Program-made: the position numbers and the translations under genes
Notes under the pieces: model-generated
The model's database searches: none
Seen by the model: only the letters and a program-made list of their open reading frames with translations
What the model was told of the DNA's origin: nothing
Assembly: GCA_963764675.1 (NCBI GenBank)
Contig: CAVXTQ010000011.1
Coordinates: forward strand, 248,001-312,000
DNA from: Acidiferrum sp963764675
GTDB taxonomy: Bacteria; Acidobacteriota; Terriglobia; Acidiferrales; UBA7541
DNA: 64,000 bases
Direction of reading: 5' to 3'
In this document: positions 24,450 to 32,921 of the stretch, piece after piece
How the letters are laid out: every line of letters starts with the position of its first letter
Numbering within the stretch: the first letter of the stretch is position 1

Positions 24450-25721
24450 TCAATTGGTCGTCGCCTGCGTCAATACCTCGCGAAGGCGGCGCCCTACGAT
24501 TACATCTTCACCGGGTTCCAACATCCAGACTCCGACTAAGATCTTATCGGCATCTCTGGGAATGCCGGCGCTCGCCTGCGTGGAGCCGGTGGCGGGATTC
24601 AGTTCAATACTCGGAGTGCCCGCGCGCAGTTGTTTCGCAACTTCTTTGGGCGAGATCTTGACCCGCTGTTGATCGTAGCGAATGAGCAGGTGCGGCACGT
24701 TGTTGGCGACTGGCGGGATCAATATTTCCGATTTCAGGGTTGGAATATCTTTGAGTGCCGCGGAAATGCGATCGGCACGGCGGCGGAACTCCGCTTCGAA
24801 CTCTGCGTCAGACTGGCTTAGGAACCAATCCACCGCGGCAACCATGCCGACGATTTGTTCCTTGGCGACCTTCATGCCGCGCCCCACGGCGTCGTCAAAA
24901 GGGCTATTGTTCCTGGTGGCGGCGGCAATCAAATTCGCTTTCCCGAGTAGTAGGCCGGCATTTTGCGGGCCCCGGATGCCTTTGCCACCCGAGAAAGCAA
25001 CAAGGTCGAATCCCATTTGCGTGTAGTTCCACAAATTGGAGATCGGCGGAACGTCGGCGGCCGCATCATTCAAGCACGGTACCCCGTGTGCATGCGCGAC
25101 TCGAACCCACTCTGCTCTGCTGATTTGTCCGGCATCGGCGGCGTTGTAGAAGAAGCACATAACGGTATTTGGGGTGAAAGCCGAGTCGTATTCCTGCAAG
25201 GTCTCCACTTCGACGAAGCGAATGCCGCAGTTGCGCATGGCGTGATCGTAATCGTAGCGGTGAGCTTTCTGAACGATGACCTCATTCTTGAGGCCATTCA
25301 TGTCGGTAGGCATGGCGTGACCCGCGGAGGATCCGTTTGCCACCGTCATGCACGCCGCCGTAGCCAGAGTCACTGCGGACGCCGCTCCCGCCGTGACCAT
25401 GGCGGCTTCACAGCGCAATTGTCGAGCGAGGTATTCACCAGCGGCCTTCTGCAAGTCCTCCAGGAGCACAGGATGCTTAGCGGCCTGGGCGACAGCCGCT
25501 TGTACCGAAGGCGGCATGATCGATGCAGTTAGATAGGTATAGGTTCCCGCGGCGTTGATGGTCTTGGTCACTCCAAGTTTGTCGTAATAGTCCACCGGCT
25601 CGGGGGCCGGCGGGTGTACTGCGCCGGCCTTTGGAAATGGCAGCGCCCGAGTGACCACAAACCCTGTGAGGGCCATGTTAATTCGCTGGAAGAAGTTGCG
25701 TCTGGTGCTGAACCCGCTCAT
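24450..25721 (-). CDS. SelA-like PLP-dependent enzyme with Tat-like leader
   Basis: This 423-residue protein belongs to the SelA-like branch of fold-type I PLP enzymes, which besides true selenocysteine synthase includes dehydratases such as D-glucosaminate-6-phosphate ammonia-lyase. The likely PLP lysine is in VAFSGGKGIRGPQNAGLLLG, and the early block GVTKTINAAGTYTYLTAS matches the family. The N-terminus MSGFSTRRNFFQRINMALTG looks like a twin-arginine leader, which is odd for a PLP enzyme; true SelA is cytoplasmic. ATG 25721 has AAGGAG six bases upstream. With a permease and a kinase downstream it more probably acts on a sugar acid or amino-sugar acid than on seryl-tRNA(Sec). Confidence 0.78.
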   Translation of the reverse strand: MSGFSTRRNFFQRINMALTGFVVTRALPFPKAGAVHPPAPEPVDYYDKLGVTKTINAAGTYTYLTASIMPPSVQAAVAQAAKHPVLLEDLQKAAGEYLARQLRCEAAMVTAGAASAVTLATAACMTVANGSSAGHAMPTDMNGLKNEVIVQKAHRYDYDHAMRNCGIRFVEVETLQEYDSAFTPNTVMCFFYNAADAGQISRAEWVRVAHAHGVPCLNDAAADVPPISNLWNYTQMGFDLVAFSGGKGIRGPQNAGLLLGKANLIAAATRNNSPFDDAVGRGMKVAKEQIVGMVAAVDWFLSQSDAEFEAEFRRRADRISAALKDIPTLKSEILIPPVANNVPHLLIRYDQQRVKISPKEVAKQLRAGTPSIELNPATGSTQASAGIPRDADKILVGVWMLEPGEDVIVGRRLREVLTQATTN

Positions 25722-26160
25722 GGAATGCTCCTTGTACTGCTCTCGGAAGAATTCGCGGACAGTGTATAGGGAACGGGGCGAATAGCGTCAAGCGGAATGT
25801 GAACGTGCCCGCCGCACTGAAGCCGATAAGGACGTGGCCGTTCTACATCAGGGGTGTGGCATCCTCAGCGGGAAAAAACTCAATACCAAGACCCAGGTTC
25901 AAATGGCAAACCTGGAGTGCCCTGCTGGATAAAGAGTCGCCGCGCTCGTAATTCAGAGGAGGAGTCTGTAAGAAGGATGTACGCGGTGAGCACAAATGTT
26001 CCAGAGGGCACAATGTATTGTGCCCCTACGAATGCGGCAAGATGGCGAACGGAATTTTAAATTCCCCTGCCTCTTAGCATACATGCCCCAGATTTCGGCG
26101 GGTCCGGCTCGCGCATTCTTGCTAATATTCGTCAACTTCACGCTTTAAAAGGAATGCGCT
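25722..26160. repeat. Gene-free interval with palindromic repeats
   Basis: I see no gene in these 439 bases. A CCCAGGTT...AACCTGG palindrome starts at 25892 and is followed by AGTGCCCTGC, echoing 20373-20405. A perfect nine-base palindrome with a two-base loop lies at 26006-26025 (GGGCACAAT GT ATTGTGCCC) and is followed by CCTACG. The string GCAAGATGGCGA near 26037 also occurs near 20582. It probably holds the promoters for the divergent genes on both sides. Confidence 0.7.
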
Positions 26161-26628
26161 ATGAAATATCTCGCGCTTGCACCTCTGGCCGCGCTGCTGT
26201 TTTCGGCCGCCCCCCTTTTCCATGACAAGTCCGGGTCTCAAGAAAAATCCGTGGGAGCCGACGAAATCCAAATCAAGCAACTGGAGCGAGCCTGGAATCA
26301 AGCCGAAGCCAAGCAGGAAGTGAAAGAAGTCTCCTTGCTGCTCGCGGACTCGCTTGTTTACACGGATTACGACGGCTCCTTCATGAACAAAGCGGAATAC
26401 ATGAAATGGGTGGCTGCGCCGGACCAAAAAGCGGATCACCTTTACGATGAAGGCATCAACGTTCAGGTCTACGGCGACGCTGCCGTCGCCACCGGTATCT
26501 ACCGCGAATCCGGCACGAACAAGGGCAAACCTTACGTCATCCGTTCGCGCTTCACAGACACCTGGATCAAACGCAACACGGTCTGGCTGTGCGTCGCCAG
26601 CCACAGCACGCTCATCCCATCCAAATAA
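26161..26628 (+). CDS. Secreted SnoaL/DUF4440-like protein
   Basis: This 155-residue protein has a signal peptide (MKYLALAPLAALLFSAAP) and then an NTF2-like alpha/beta cone fold suggested by IKQLERAWNQAEAKQEV, SLLLADSLVYTDYDG, KAEYMKWV and the strands VQVYGDAAVATGIYRESG and FTDTWIKRNTVWLCVASHST. Members of this family are very diverse, with roles from isomerases to unknown periplasmic functions, so no activity is assigned. It stands alone on the plus strand, 93 bases before the aspartic-protease-like gene. Confidence 0.82.
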   Translation: MKYLALAPLAALLFSAAPLFHDKSGSQEKSVGADEIQIKQLERAWNQAEAKQEVKEVSLLLADSLVYTDYDGSFMNKAEYMKWVAAPDQKADHLYDEGINVQVYGDAAVATGIYRESGTNKGKPYVIRSRFTDTWIKRNTVWLCVASHSTLIPSK

Positions 26629-26721
26629 TCGGCCATCCACAAAGAATAGTTCACGGTGTGAAGCGCGGAACCGGCGCGTCTCATTGAGTGCGGTTAGAAT
26701 GGTGCGTTCGCCGGGGGAGCG

Positions 26722-27978
26722 ATGGGCTCATTCAAAATGAAAACCGTGCCTGCGCTTGTGACTGGATTGTGTTTGGTTCTCTCGCCTGCTCTGTCCTTTG
26801 TCGCGCATAGCGACACCCGACAGGACGATGCGAGTCTCAAGTCACTTTACGACGGGCATCGATGGTTTGAGCTTCGCGATTCCGTGGCAAAGGGCGGCGC
26901 GCCCGAGTTTTATCAGGGTGCGGTGGCGTGCGCATTCCATGATGTGCCCACGTGCGCGAAGAAACTGGAAGCTGTCATCAGCTCCCGCGCGGGGTCCGAG
27001 GAAGCGATTCAAGCGCATAAGCTTTTAGAATCTGCCTACCTGCGGGAGGGCAAATACCGGGAGGCGCTGGTCCAGGCGAATGCCGTGCTTGCACTTAGGC
27101 CCGGTGACTCCGACGTCCGAGACGACCGTCCACTGCTCGCTGCCCTCGGCGAGTATCCCGATCAAACGATCGAAAGCAAACGTGTGACGACGGTGGAACT
27201 GGAGGACAGCGGATTACCGTTCTCGATCCATGGCGTGCAGGCAGCGTATTGGTTTGACACGGGAGCGGAGATGTCGGTGATGAGCGAGTCGGAAGCCAAA
27301 CGGTTCGGACTGCGGGTGCTGGCGGTGCCGGTGAAAGTGGGCGACGTGAACGGCGCGCAGGTGGATTCCCGGGTTGCCGTCGCGGACGAGCTTTCGATCG
27401 GGCCCATCCGGCTGAAGCATGTGGCTTTTCTGGTGCTTTCCGACGACCGGCCTCCCTTTAACGAAGGCTCGCCCGGTTCGCGCGGACTCATTGGAATACC
27501 GGTGCTGCTGGCGCTTGAGAGGTTTGTGTGGCACGCGGACAAGAAGTTCGAGATCGGCGCAGAGTCATCGAATAAGCCCGCACCTCATGCAGAACTCTGC
27601 TTCGACGGCCAGCACCCGATCGCGCGGATTCAAGTGGAGAATCGCAGCCTGGCGTTCACATTGGATACGGGAGCGACGACTACCGATCTTTACCCGCCGT
27701 TTGCTGCGACGTTTTCCGAACTGATCCGCACGTTAGCAAAGACGGAATCGCACAAAACGGAGGGAGTGGGCGGTGCCAAGAACGTGGATGCCGCCACGCT
27801 GGCGTCATTGCAATTGAGTATCGGGGGATTCCCGGTGGTCCTGAGTCCTGCGCCGGTGATGTTGACACCCACGAGTGAAACCAGCAAATTCTTTTACGGA
27901 AATCTGGGAATAGACTTGTTGCAGCAGGCGAAAAAAACGAGTTTTGATTTTGTGGCGATGACGCTGACGCTTCAATAG
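26722..27978 (+). CDS. Exported retropepsin-like aspartic protease-family protein with two DTG motifs
   Basis: This 418-residue protein has a signal peptide (VTGLCLVLSPALSFVAHS), an N-terminal helical repeat region around residues 55-135 that resembles TPR units, and two retropepsin-like halves. The first has the motif WFDTGAEMSVMS near residue 175 with RGLIGIPVLLAL behind it, and the second has FTLDTGATTTDLYP near residue 315 with FYGNLGIDLLQQ behind it. Each half therefore supplies one DTG Asp, as in pepsin-type single-chain enzymes, whereas retropepsins are dimers. ATG 26722 follows a GGGGGAG ribosome site. Proteolytic activity is likely but not shown. Confidence 0.8.
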   Translation: MGSFKMKTVPALVTGLCLVLSPALSFVAHSDTRQDDASLKSLYDGHRWFELRDSVAKGGAPEFYQGAVACAFHDVPTCAKKLEAVISSRAGSEEAIQAHKLLESAYLREGKYREALVQANAVLALRPGDSDVRDDRPLLAALGEYPDQTIESKRVTTVELEDSGLPFSIHGVQAAYWFDTGAEMSVMSESEAKRFGLRVLAVPVKVGDVNGAQVDSRVAVADELSIGPIRLKHVAFLVLSDDRPPFNEGSPGSRGLIGIPVLLALERFVWHADKKFEIGAESSNKPAPHAELCFDGQHPIARIQVENRSLAFTLDTGATTTDLYPPFAATFSELIRTLAKTESHKTEGVGGAKNVDAATLASLQLSIGGFPVVLSPAPVMLTPTSETSKFFYGNLGIDLLQQAKKTSFDFVAMTLTLQ

Positions 27979-28018
27979 AAGGTTACGAGACCCGCCTGAC
28001 AGGGAAGGTTCAAAAACG

Positions 28019-28666
28019 ATGCCCAAGTTGCGCGTCCATTGCTTCGCCATATCGATCGACGGGTATGGCGCCGGCCCCAACCAGGACTTGGATAACCCGC
28101 TTGGCGCCGGTGGCACGGCATTACACGAATGGGCCTTCACCACGCGTACGTTTCGACAAATGTTTGGAAAGGATGGCGGCACGACAGGCGTTGATAACGA
28201 CTTCGCGGTCCGCGGGTTCAAAAATATCGGTGCGTGGATCCTGGGTCGCAACATGTTCGGACCGATCCGAGGGGAGTGGCCCAATCGTACGTGGAAGGGC
28301 TGGTGGGGCGAGAACCCACCGTACCACACACCCGTATTCGTGCTTACCCACCATCGCCGGGAATCGATTGCGATGAATGGAGGCACGACGTTTCATTTCG
28401 TCACAGATGGCATCCACGCTGCGCTGCAACGAGCAGCGGCCGCTGCCGGCGGCCAAGACGTCCGCCTCGGCGGAGGTGTCGCCACGATCCAGCAATACCT
28501 TCGCGCGGGACTCGTCGACGAAATGCACCTTGCGATTTCGCCGATCCTGCTCGGCTCCGGAGAAAACCTTTTCGCTGGGATTGACACACCAAAGCTCGGT
28601 TATCGCCGTACGGAAAACGTTGCGACACCGAACGCCACCCACGTTGTCCTCACCAAAGGCCGCTAA
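28019..28666 (+). CDS. Dihydrofolate-reductase-like (RibD C-terminal) family protein
   Basis: This 215-residue protein is of the RibD C-terminal/DHFR-like superfamily. Visible features are the N-terminal strand LRVHCFAISIDGYGAGPNQ, the segment GAWILGRNMFGPI, the late glycine motif GGQDVRLGGGVATIQQYL, and HLAISPILLGSGENLF. The superfamily uses NADPH to reduce pterin or ribosylamino-pyrimidine substrates, but proteins of this type standing alone are mostly uncharacterised. ATG 28019 follows the protease-like gene by 40 bases, with GGGAAGG as ribosome site. Confidence 0.85.
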   Translation: MPKLRVHCFAISIDGYGAGPNQDLDNPLGAGGTALHEWAFTTRTFRQMFGKDGGTTGVDNDFAVRGFKNIGAWILGRNMFGPIRGEWPNRTWKGWWGENPPYHTPVFVLTHHRRESIAMNGGTTFHFVTDGIHAALQRAAAAAGGQDVRLGGGVATIQQYLRAGLVDEMHLAISPILLGSGENLFAGIDTPKLGYRRTENVATPNATHVVLTKGR

Positions 28667-28993
28667 CGACGGCATGACTACGACGTCCCTGGTGCTGCCA
28701 ATACGCTGCCGGGCGAGCTACCCTTCGAGGTTCAGAAGCAAAAACTGGCGGCAGACCGGTCTGAAGACCGCCTCTACACGGACCAACTAAGACTCATCGG
28801 CTGAGTGAGATAGCACAGGCCCGAGCGCCGCCCCTTCGGTCCGCACCTGATAGATCCAGAGGACGAAGATAGCGGGGGAATTGTCCCGTTCGGGACAGAC
28901 GGCTCGCGCCTCTCGGTGCTATTTGTAGCTGTAACGATTTTGGTCCCTCTCTGGCTTGTTGCCACAGCCATCCTCAGTCGCAAGGAGAATTTC
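28667..28993. repeat. Gene-free interval with one palindrome
   Basis: No gene is seen in these 327 bases. A palindrome at 28757-28770 (CGGTCT GA AGACCG) is followed directly by CCTCTAC, the same tail that follows the hairpin at 20588-20604. The last part should hold the promoter of the next gene, whose ribosome site is AAGGAG (28982-28987). Confidence 0.65.
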
Positions 28994-29736
28994 ATGAAGA
29001 TGTTCCGAGTTGTCTCCGTGTCGATCGCCATCGCGGGTTTGGGAATGCTTGCGCCGGTGGGAGCAGCGCAATCCGCCGTTGACACGGTATCTGCCTCCAG
29101 CTCAAGCAGCGCCGATTCGTCCTCGGCCGCCACGACGCGCCCACCACTGGACCTGACCTACAGGCGCCCAACGGAGAAAACGAAGCTGCGGAACTACTTC
29201 TTCGATACCTTCGGCCCGTATGCGATTGTCGGCTCCGGAATCCTGGGGGCCATCAATCAAGCGGACAAAACGCCTCCGGAATGGGGGCAAGGCGCAAAGG
29301 CCTACGGCGAGCGAGTTGGGTCCGACTTCGGCATCGCGATGGTGACGACGACAACGCGCTACGCGCTGGCGAAAGCCTTCCGGGAAGACACCTTGTATTA
29401 CCGCTGCGAGTGCAAAGGCGTATTTCGGCGGTTGGGCCATGCGGTGATTTCGACGGTGACGGCACGCGTACGGTGACGACGGGCGTCGGCGGTTGTCCTT
29501 CCCAGCGCTGATCGCGCCCTATGCAGGCACGATGACCGCCGTCGTATGGATGGTATCCGAGCCGCTATGGCGTCAAAGATGGGATGCGCATGGGCAACTA
29601 TGCGCTGCTGGCGTTCGTGGGCGGAAATATCGCGCGTGAATTTATTTACGGCGGACCGCACACGCTATTCAGCCGCGTCGATCGCGCCGCACCTCCGGAA
29701 ACGGACCGGGCAGCGAACTCGAACCCTGAGCCATAG
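28994..29736 (+). CDS. Uncharacterised exported protein upstream of the mla genes (two apparent frameshifts)
   Basis: ATG 28994 lies six bases after AAGGAG. The protein has a signal peptide (VVSVSIAIAGLGMLAPVGA), a Ser/Ala-rich spacer, and then a conserved-looking domain with FFDTFGPYAIVGSGILGAINQ, TPPEWGQGAKAYGERVG and DTLYYRCECKGVFRRLGHAV. The frame breaks near 29468 and again near 29550, each by one extra base; in the corrected frames it continues as LSFPALIAPYAGTMTAVV, then WYPSRYGVKDGMRMGNYALL and GPHTLF, ending at TAG 29734. I do not recognise a named family; the pattern suggests a membrane-associated or outer-membrane protein. The stop is two bases before mlaE. Confidence 0.65.
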
Positions 29737-29738
29737 CC

Positions 29739-30590
29739 ATGAGCTCCAACGCCAAGGTTCCGCCCAACTGGATCGGCCAGGACGCGCCAGCAAGCCACGT
29801 CCCTGACGCGATCGATATTCGACTTCCTGTGGAGTCCGATCAACGGCTTCCTCGAATGGTTTGGGGAGCTCGGCATTTTTGTGTGGCAGGTGCTGCGGGC
29901 GGCGGTACGGCGTCCGTTTGAAGGCCGCGAACTGATTCGCCAGCTCGACGAGATAGGTTCCAAATCGTTGCCACTGGTGGCGCTGGCGGGTGCCGCGATC
30001 GGTGCGGTGCTGGCGCTTGGAAAGCCGCTACAGCCTGGTTCGATTCGGCGCGAAGTCCATGCTTCCCGCCGCCATCGTGTTCTCGATCATTCACGAAACG
30101 GGTCCCGTCGTAACCGGCCTGGTGGTTAGCGGCCGGGTGGGCGCCGGCATCGGCGCGGAATTGGGGTCGATGAAGGTAACGGAGCAGATCGATGCCATCG
30201 AGGCCTCCGGCGTAAATCCCTACAAGCTGCTGGCCTTCACGCGCATCCTGGCTTGCATCCTGATGCTCCCGCTGCTGACGCTGGCTGCCGATTTCTGCGG
30301 TGTGGTCGCCGGATGGATCGCGGATACTTTGGCCGATCCGATTTCCTTTCACAAATTTCTCCATGCGGGACTTCGGCGGCACCAGCTTCAGCGATTTTCT
30401 GGCGCCGACGTTCCGAACCGCGGTGTTCGGCCTGATCATCGGGATGATTGCGTGCTTTCAGGGAATGCGCAGCCAGGGCGGCACCGAGGGCGTGGGGCGT
30501 TCGGCGACGAGTTCCGTGGTGTTGTCTTCGCTGTTCGTGATTCTGGCGGACGTCATCTTGGTGAAATTGATTCTGGTGTTCTTCCCATGA
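29739..30590 (+). CDS. mlaE: MlaE-type ABC transporter permease (three apparent frameshifts)
   Basis: This is the membrane component of an Mla/MCE lipid transporter that moves phospholipids between membranes. Across three single-base insertions (near 29808, 30018 and 30366) the protein reads continuously: FLEWFGELGIFVWQVLRAAV, then SLVRFGAKSMLPAAIVFSII, HETGPVVTGLVVSGRVGAGI with the family's Glu, IGAELGSMKVTEQIDAIEA, and DFGGTSFSDFLAPTFRTAVF near the end. The corrected length is about 283 residues, normal for MlaE. Its TGA overlaps the ATG of mlaF. All conserved blocks are intact, so the breaks look like sequence errors, not decay. Confidence 0.85.
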
Positions 30591-31405
30591 TGCACGCGGA
30601 CCAAACAGTCACGCTGCGAGTGACCGATAGCGGCGACGACCACGCGATTGAAACTGCCGAGCAGAACAACGCCGGTCCTGCAGTGGTTCTGCAGGGCTTA
30701 CACAAATCTTTCGGCGCGCAAAAGGTGTTGAACGGAATCGATCTGACGGTTGGCAGCGGCGAGACGCTGGCGGTGCTGGGCCGCAGCGGAACCGGCAAGA
30801 GCGTGCTGTTGAAGCTGATCATCGGACTGCAAAAGCCGGACTCGGGATCGATTCGCATCCACGGGCAGGAGATCACCAGCGCGAACCTCGAAGCGATGAA
30901 TGAGATTCGGAAGAAGATGGGGTTTTTATTCCAGCATGCGGCACTCTACGACTCGCTGACCGTGGAGGAGAATGTCGCGTTTCCCTTGAGGCGCCACACA
31001 AAAATGACGGCGTCGGAGCGGGGAGACCGCGTCAAGGAATTGCTGGCAGCGTGGGCATGGAACGCGATCTCAAGAAAATGCCGAGCGATATTTCGGGCGG
31101 CATGCAAAAGCGAGTGGGACTGGCGCGCGCGCTGGCGCTGGAGCCGGGCATCTTGTTGCTCGATGAGCCCACCGCGGGGCTCGATCCGATCACCTCGCGC
31201 GAAATCGATGAGTTGATTCTGAAGTTGCAAGAAGAACACGACGTGGCGTCCATCGTCGTCACGCACGATCTTGCATAGCGCCAAGACCATCGCGGACCGA
31301 ATCGTGCTGCTGCACCAAGGGAAAGTGGTGATCGAAGGCAGCTTCGAGGAGCTTGAGCGAAGCGAAGACGAATTTGTCGCGGAATTCTTCAAGCGGGATT
31401 CATAG
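30587..31405 (+). CDS. mlaF: MlaF-type ABC transporter ATPase (two apparent frameshifts)
   Basis: This ATPase powers the lipid transporter. The Walker A motif is GRSGTGKSVLLK, the Q-loop region GFLFQHAALYDSLTVEEN, the ABC signature ISGGMQKRVGLARAL and Walker B GILLLDEPTAGLDP, followed by VVTHDL with the switch His. One base is missing near 31050 (just before GMERDLKKMP) and one is extra near 31271 (just after THDL, continuing HSAKTIADRIVLLHQGKVV). The corrected length is about 272 residues. It overlaps mlaE by four bases and precedes mlaD by nine. Confidence 0.88.
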
Positions 31406-31414
31406 GGAGCACAT

Positions 31415-32558
31415 ATGTCAAGAGCGGCTAGGCTGGGAGCTTTTATCATCGTGGCGCTGGCAATTCTGGCGGCGGGAATCTTCATCATCGGTGACCGGCA
31501 ATATCTGTTCACCAACACGTATCGATTGAAGGCACAGTTCAGCACCGTAGTGGGACTGGATGCGGGGGCGGAGGTGCGCGTGGGCGGAGTGCACAGCGGA
31601 ACCGTGCGCGCGATCGAGTTGCCAAACAAGCCGACGGACAAAATCACCGTGTTGATGGACTTGCAGCGCTCGACTCACGACATCATCAAGCAGGACTCGG
31701 TCGCCGCCATCCAGACCGAAGGGCTGCTGGGCAATGAGTATGTGGCGATCTCGTTTGGATCCGCGCAAGGGCTGAATGTACGGGATGGCGACACGATCGC
31801 CAGCGAGCCTCCGCTGGTCATGGCGGATCTGATCAAGAAGACGGACGGCATTCTGGATAGCAGCCAGGAAGCGCTCGACAACGTCACGGTGGCAACCGCG
31901 AATCTGAGTTCCATCAGCGCCAAGATCGACCAAGGCCAGGGAACGATCGGGGCACTGGTCAACGACAAGAAAATGTATGACCAACTGGACCAGACCACGG
32001 TCGGATTGCGTGACACGGTGACCCACGCGCAAGCGGGAATTGCCGACTTCCAGGAAAACATGGAAGCGCTGAAGCAGAATTTCCTGCTGCGCGGGTATTT
32101 CAAGAATCGCGGCTATGAAGATTCCGCCGAGCTGGCGAAAAACGAAATCCCAAGCCTGCCGGAAGCTGCGCCTCTGAAAACGTTCACGTACGAGCCAAAA
32201 CGCCTTTTCGACAAGATCGACACGGCCAAGCTGAAGAACCAGGAATCCTTGCGTGCCGCAGGGCAGTTTCTGGCCGGCAATGAGTTCGGCATCGCGGTCG
32301 TGGTGGTCTATACCGGCATGACGGGAGATGCGCAGAAGGACTTGGTGCTGACACAGGCTCGCGCCGTGGTGGTGCGCGCCTACCTGGTTGGCAATTTCGG
32401 TTTCGATGATACGCAACTGAAGACCCTGGGAATGGGGAAGAAGATGGAAGCAAACGCGCGACTCCGGCTGGGGAGCCGTCGAGATCATTGTCTATCCAGT
32501 TGGTACTGGCGTTCCCTCTGAACAGCAGGCGGGAAATCAGAATATTCTTCACCAATAA
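31415..32558 (+). CDS. mlaD: MlaD-type MCE protein with C-terminal OmpA-like domain (one apparent frameshift)
   Basis: This protein of about 380 residues is the substrate-binding partner of the Mla transporter. It has an N-terminal membrane helix (LGAFIIVALAILAAGIFII), an MCE domain around residues 35-120 (AQFSTVVGLDAGAEVRVGGV through EGLLGNEYVAISFGSA), a long coiled-coil-like helix (SSQEALDNVTVATANLSSIS), and a C-terminal domain around 250-365 that looks OmpA-like (KRLFDKIDTAKLKNQESLRA, DLVLTQARAVVVRAYLV, LKTLGMGKK). One extra base near 32459 shifts the end; the corrected end is NADSGWGAVEIIVYPVG... with TAA at 32556. An OmpA-like tail could bind peptidoglycan, though the canonical diaminopimelate-binding Asp is not obvious. 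Confidence 0.82.
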
Positions 32559-32637
32559 GTCCATTCGGAGCAGCTGTGAAGTGAACCACTCGCAAGGTGG
32601 TAGACTCGCCGCGATGGTGTGAGAAGGAGAACGTCAA

Positions 32638-32835
32638 ATGGCAACAGGATTTGAGACTGCGGCGGCGATCTTGGTGCAAACGATCTTCTTGAAGGATGGA
32701 CATTTGCAGGGCATCTTGGGGGAGCAGGCGTCAAAGAGTCCGCAGACTGCTGCGGAGTTCTTGAAGCCGTTTTATGTGGCAGTGCTGGCGATGACGACGA
32801 AGGTTGGAAAAGAAACGACCCGGGAGTCGAGCTGA
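32638..32835 (+). CDS. 65-residue conserved-looking small protein
   Basis: This small gene starts at ATG 32638 with the strong ribosome site AAGGAG nine bases upstream. The product (MATGFETAAAILVQTIFLKD...) is amphipathic, with a central Gln/Lys segment and FLKPFYVAVLAMTTKVGK near the end, and it has no signal peptide. It follows mlaD by 79 bases on the same strand and may be co-transcribed. I do not recognise a family. Confidence 0.6.
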   Translation: MATGFETAAAILVQTIFLKDGHLQGILGEQASKSPQTAAEFLKPFYVAVLAMTTKVGKETTRESS

Positions 32836-32921
32836 GGGCAGCGAGAGGTTCGAGTACTTGGTTTGGTTGCCAAACTGGGGCGCAGCATGCAGCGCCCCTG
32901 CAACGGCAGAAGGCAATAAGG

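Noticed and set aside
24450..25721. Calling the SelA-like enzyme a true selenocysteine synthase because a Sec enzyme is nearby
   Set aside because: Its Tat-like leader and its kinase and permease neighbours fit a catabolic enzyme; no selB, selC or selD is in the window.
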